Made by a program: the position numbers and the translations under genes. Below the pieces are notes generated by a model, which was not told the DNA's origin, made no database searches, and saw nothing but the letters and a program-made list of their open reading frames with translations. 6,959 bases of DNA from Candidatus Nanopelagicales bacterium (GTDB lineage Bacteria > Actinomycetota > Actinomycetes > S36-B12 > UBA5976): positions 1 through 6,959 of the forward strand of contig JAIOWT010000050.1 of the NCBI GenBank assembly GCA_021742025.1. The letters are read 5' to 3'. This document shows positions 6,141-6,959 of the stretch, in pieces. Each line of letters opens with the position of its first letter. The stretch's first letter is position 1.

Positions 6141-6213
6141 GCGCCCGTAGCTCAATGGATAGAGCACCAGGTTTCTACCCTGTCGGTTGGAGGTTCGAGT
6201 CCTCTCGGGCGTA
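6141..6213 (+). tRNA. tRNA-Arg, anticodon UCU (decodes AGA)
   Basis: A full cloverleaf folds from 73 bases. The acceptor pairs are 6141-6147 with 6206-6212 (first pair G-U), followed by discriminator A6213. The D stem is GCTC/GAGC (6150-6153, 6162-6165). The anticodon stem starts at 6167 with loop TTTCTAC (6172-6178), giving anticodon TCT at 6174-6176. The variable loop has five bases (6184-6188). The T arm is GGAGG/CCTCT around TTCGAGT (6194-6200). The outermost anticodon-stem pair (C6167-U6183) is mismatched. CCA is not encoded, so it must be added enzymatically. Confidence 0.97.
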
Positions 6214-6230
6214 CTTCTATGGCAGATGCT

Positions 6231-6236
6231 TAGATT
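6231..6236 (+). promoter_or_regulatory. Possible -10 box before the DUF2256 gene
   Basis: TAGATT fits TAnnnT and ends 5 bases before the ATG at 6242, which has no Shine-Dalgarno, suggesting a leaderless message. The tRNA 3' end is only 28 bp upstream and no terminator separates them, so readthrough from the tRNA promoter is the alternative. Confidence 0.35.
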
Positions 6237-6241
6237 GGCTC

Positions 6242-6382
6242 ATGCCTCGCATCGCACAGACAAAGAATGGTTTTGCTCCAAAGACCTGCCTTACCTGCGG
6301 GCTGCAGTTTGAGTGGCGTAAAAAATGGCAACGTGATTGGGAAAACGTTAAGTACTGTTCCGAGAAATGTAAATCAAGGTGA
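6242..6382 (+). CDS. DUF2256 zinc-ribbon-like small protein
   Basis: This 46-residue protein matches the DUF2256 family. It has Cys16-x2-Cys19 (KTCLTCG) and Cys39-x3-Cys43 (KYCSEKC), likely to bind one zinc, and the conserved core [18 protein letters not shown] between them. The family function is not known to me. DUF2256 genes often sit beside photolyase/cryptochrome-related genes of the DPRP (FeS-BCP) type, as here. I chose the ATG at 6242 because it gives the usual family length and start (short basic lead, then PKTC); upstream in-frame codons would run into the tRNA. The stop TGA shares four bases (GTGA, 6379-6382) with the start of the photolyase-like gene, which implies translational coupling. 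The small size and basic, aromatic composition would suit nucleic acid or protein binding, but that is inference. Confidence 0.92.
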   Translation: MPRIAQTKNGFAPKTCLTCGLQFEWRKKWQRDWENVKYCSEKCKSR

Positions 6383-6959
6383 CTAAACGTATTCTTTACA
6401 TCCCTTTCGATCACCTGAATCTCAACTTTGGGGTTTTGAAGGATTCAGATCCTAAAACAGATCACGTTGTAATCATTGAAAGTGCGCGCATGACTTCGGG
6501 TCGTCCCTGGCACAAAGAGCGCTTATTCTTCTTGATTTCCTCAGCTCGGCATTTTGCCAAGGAATTAGAAGTTGCTGGCTACGAAGTTACTTACTTGAAA
6601 AGCCCAACAACTACTGATGGGCTCACTGAAGTTACAAAGAAGTTGGGCAAAATCCAGATCCACGCCGCTGAACCATCGTCTTTTCGGCAATACAGTCAGC
6701 TTCAAGAATTTGGGGTGCAATTCGTACCGAATGATTTCTTCTTAACCTCACGCATTGATTTCAAAACCTGGGCAGATAAGCAAAAGTCGTTCTTGATGGA
6801 AACTTTTTATCGTGCGCAGCGGATCCGTTTAAACATAATGGTAGAAAATGGAAAACCAGATACTGGGGTTTGGAATTTTGATAAAGATAACCGACTCCCC
6901 CCACCCAAGAACTACACCTGGCCGAAGTATTTGGAACATGAAAGAGATGAAATAGATCT
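6379..6959 (+). CDS. Photolyase/cryptochrome-related protein (DPRP, FeS-BCP type), N-terminal part
   Basis: From the GTG at 6379 the frame stays open to the window end, giving 193 codons of a gene usually about 500 codons long. The family (bacterial photolyase-like proteins with FAD and a 4Fe-4S cluster, such as the PhrB/CryB type) repairs UV photoproducts or senses blue light. The N-terminal antenna-type alpha/beta domain is seen: strand RILYIP, VVIIES, the basic-hydrophobic [20 protein letters not shown] (about 51-70), GYEVTYL, then the linker hallmarks [18 protein letters not shown] and [14 protein letters not shown]. The last of these is highly characteristic of the family. The usual GDQL near the N-terminus is replaced by FDHL. 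FAD-binding residues and the cluster cysteines lie beyond the window, so repair competence cannot be judged. The start overlaps the DUF2256 stop by four bases; AAGG touches the GTG. Confidence 0.92.
   Translation, partial: MTKRILYIPFDHLNLNFGVLKDSDPKTDHVVIIESARMTSGRPWHKERLFFLISSARHFAKELEVAGYEVTYLKSPTTTDGLTEVTKKLGKIQIHAAEPSSFRQYSQLQEFGVQFVPNDFFLTSRIDFKTWADKQKSFLMETFYRAQRIRLNIMVENGKPDTGVWNFDKDNRLPPPKNYTWPKYLEHERDEID

Noticed and set aside
6060..6167. N-terminal extension of the ettA frame by 36 codons
   Set aside because: It would run through the tRNA-Arg gene, has no match to EttA N-termini, and the ATG at 6059 gives the expected family start.
6155..6241. Upstream in-frame extension of the DUF2256 gene
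   Set aside because: It begins inside the tRNA; the family motif begins shortly after the ATG at 6242.
1..6959. Mobile elements, CRISPR arrays, attachment sites, or a defence or biosynthetic cluster
   Set aside because: No transposase, integrase, direct-repeat array or duplicated tRNA end was seen; genes are tightly packed, with no gap over 300 bases.

Overview
The window is a stretch of chromosome from an actinobacterium whose base composition is near half GC by eye, well below Streptomyces or Mycobacterium. Three things point to Actinobacteria. Protein matches are of actinobacterial type: an aminopeptidase N C-terminus, a GlbO-type truncated haemoglobin and EttA. The gene neighbourhood (pepN, small membrane protein, mscS, glbO, hotdog thioesterase, ettA) resembles one I recall from actinobacterial genomes. 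Starts are often weakly led or possibly leaderless. A small-genome freshwater lineage (Nanopelagicales or Luna-like) would fit, but that is inference.

Layout. Bases 1-450 hold the 3' end of pepN. It converges on a small secreted or membrane protein gene (508-828, minus), and a 15-bp hairpin terminator usable from both sides lies between them. A 78-bp divergent spacer leads to a plus-strand cluster: a short MscS-like channel (907-1434), an atypical SDR with a DUF2867 domain (1480-2973) and a group II truncated haemoglobin, glbO (2978-3352). This cluster meets a minus-strand series head-on, with stop codons overlapping by 4 bp: hotdog thioesterase (3349-3750), methylglyoxal synthase mgsA (3801-4280) and ettA (4362-6059). 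Divergent from ettA is a tRNA-Arg(UCU) (6141-6213). It is followed by a 46-residue DUF2256 zinc-ribbon-like protein (6242-6382), which overlaps by 4 bases a DPRP/FeS-BCP-type photolyase-cryptochrome gene that runs off the window end (6379-6959).

How the parts may work together. Most genes are core or stress functions: peptide recycling, osmotic release, oxygen/haem redox chemistry, thioester hydrolysis, the methylglyoxal bypass of glycolysis and the ATP-sensing translation factor EttA. The last two genes form a probable light/DNA-repair unit with an uncharacterised small partner protein. I see no mobile element, CRISPR array, prophage or toxin-antitoxin system. The most noteworthy points are the tightly coupled DUF2256-photolyase pair, the MscS that lacks its entire cytoplasmic vestibule domain, a recurrent AGG motif one base before start codons, and the presence of mgsA in this neighbourhood.
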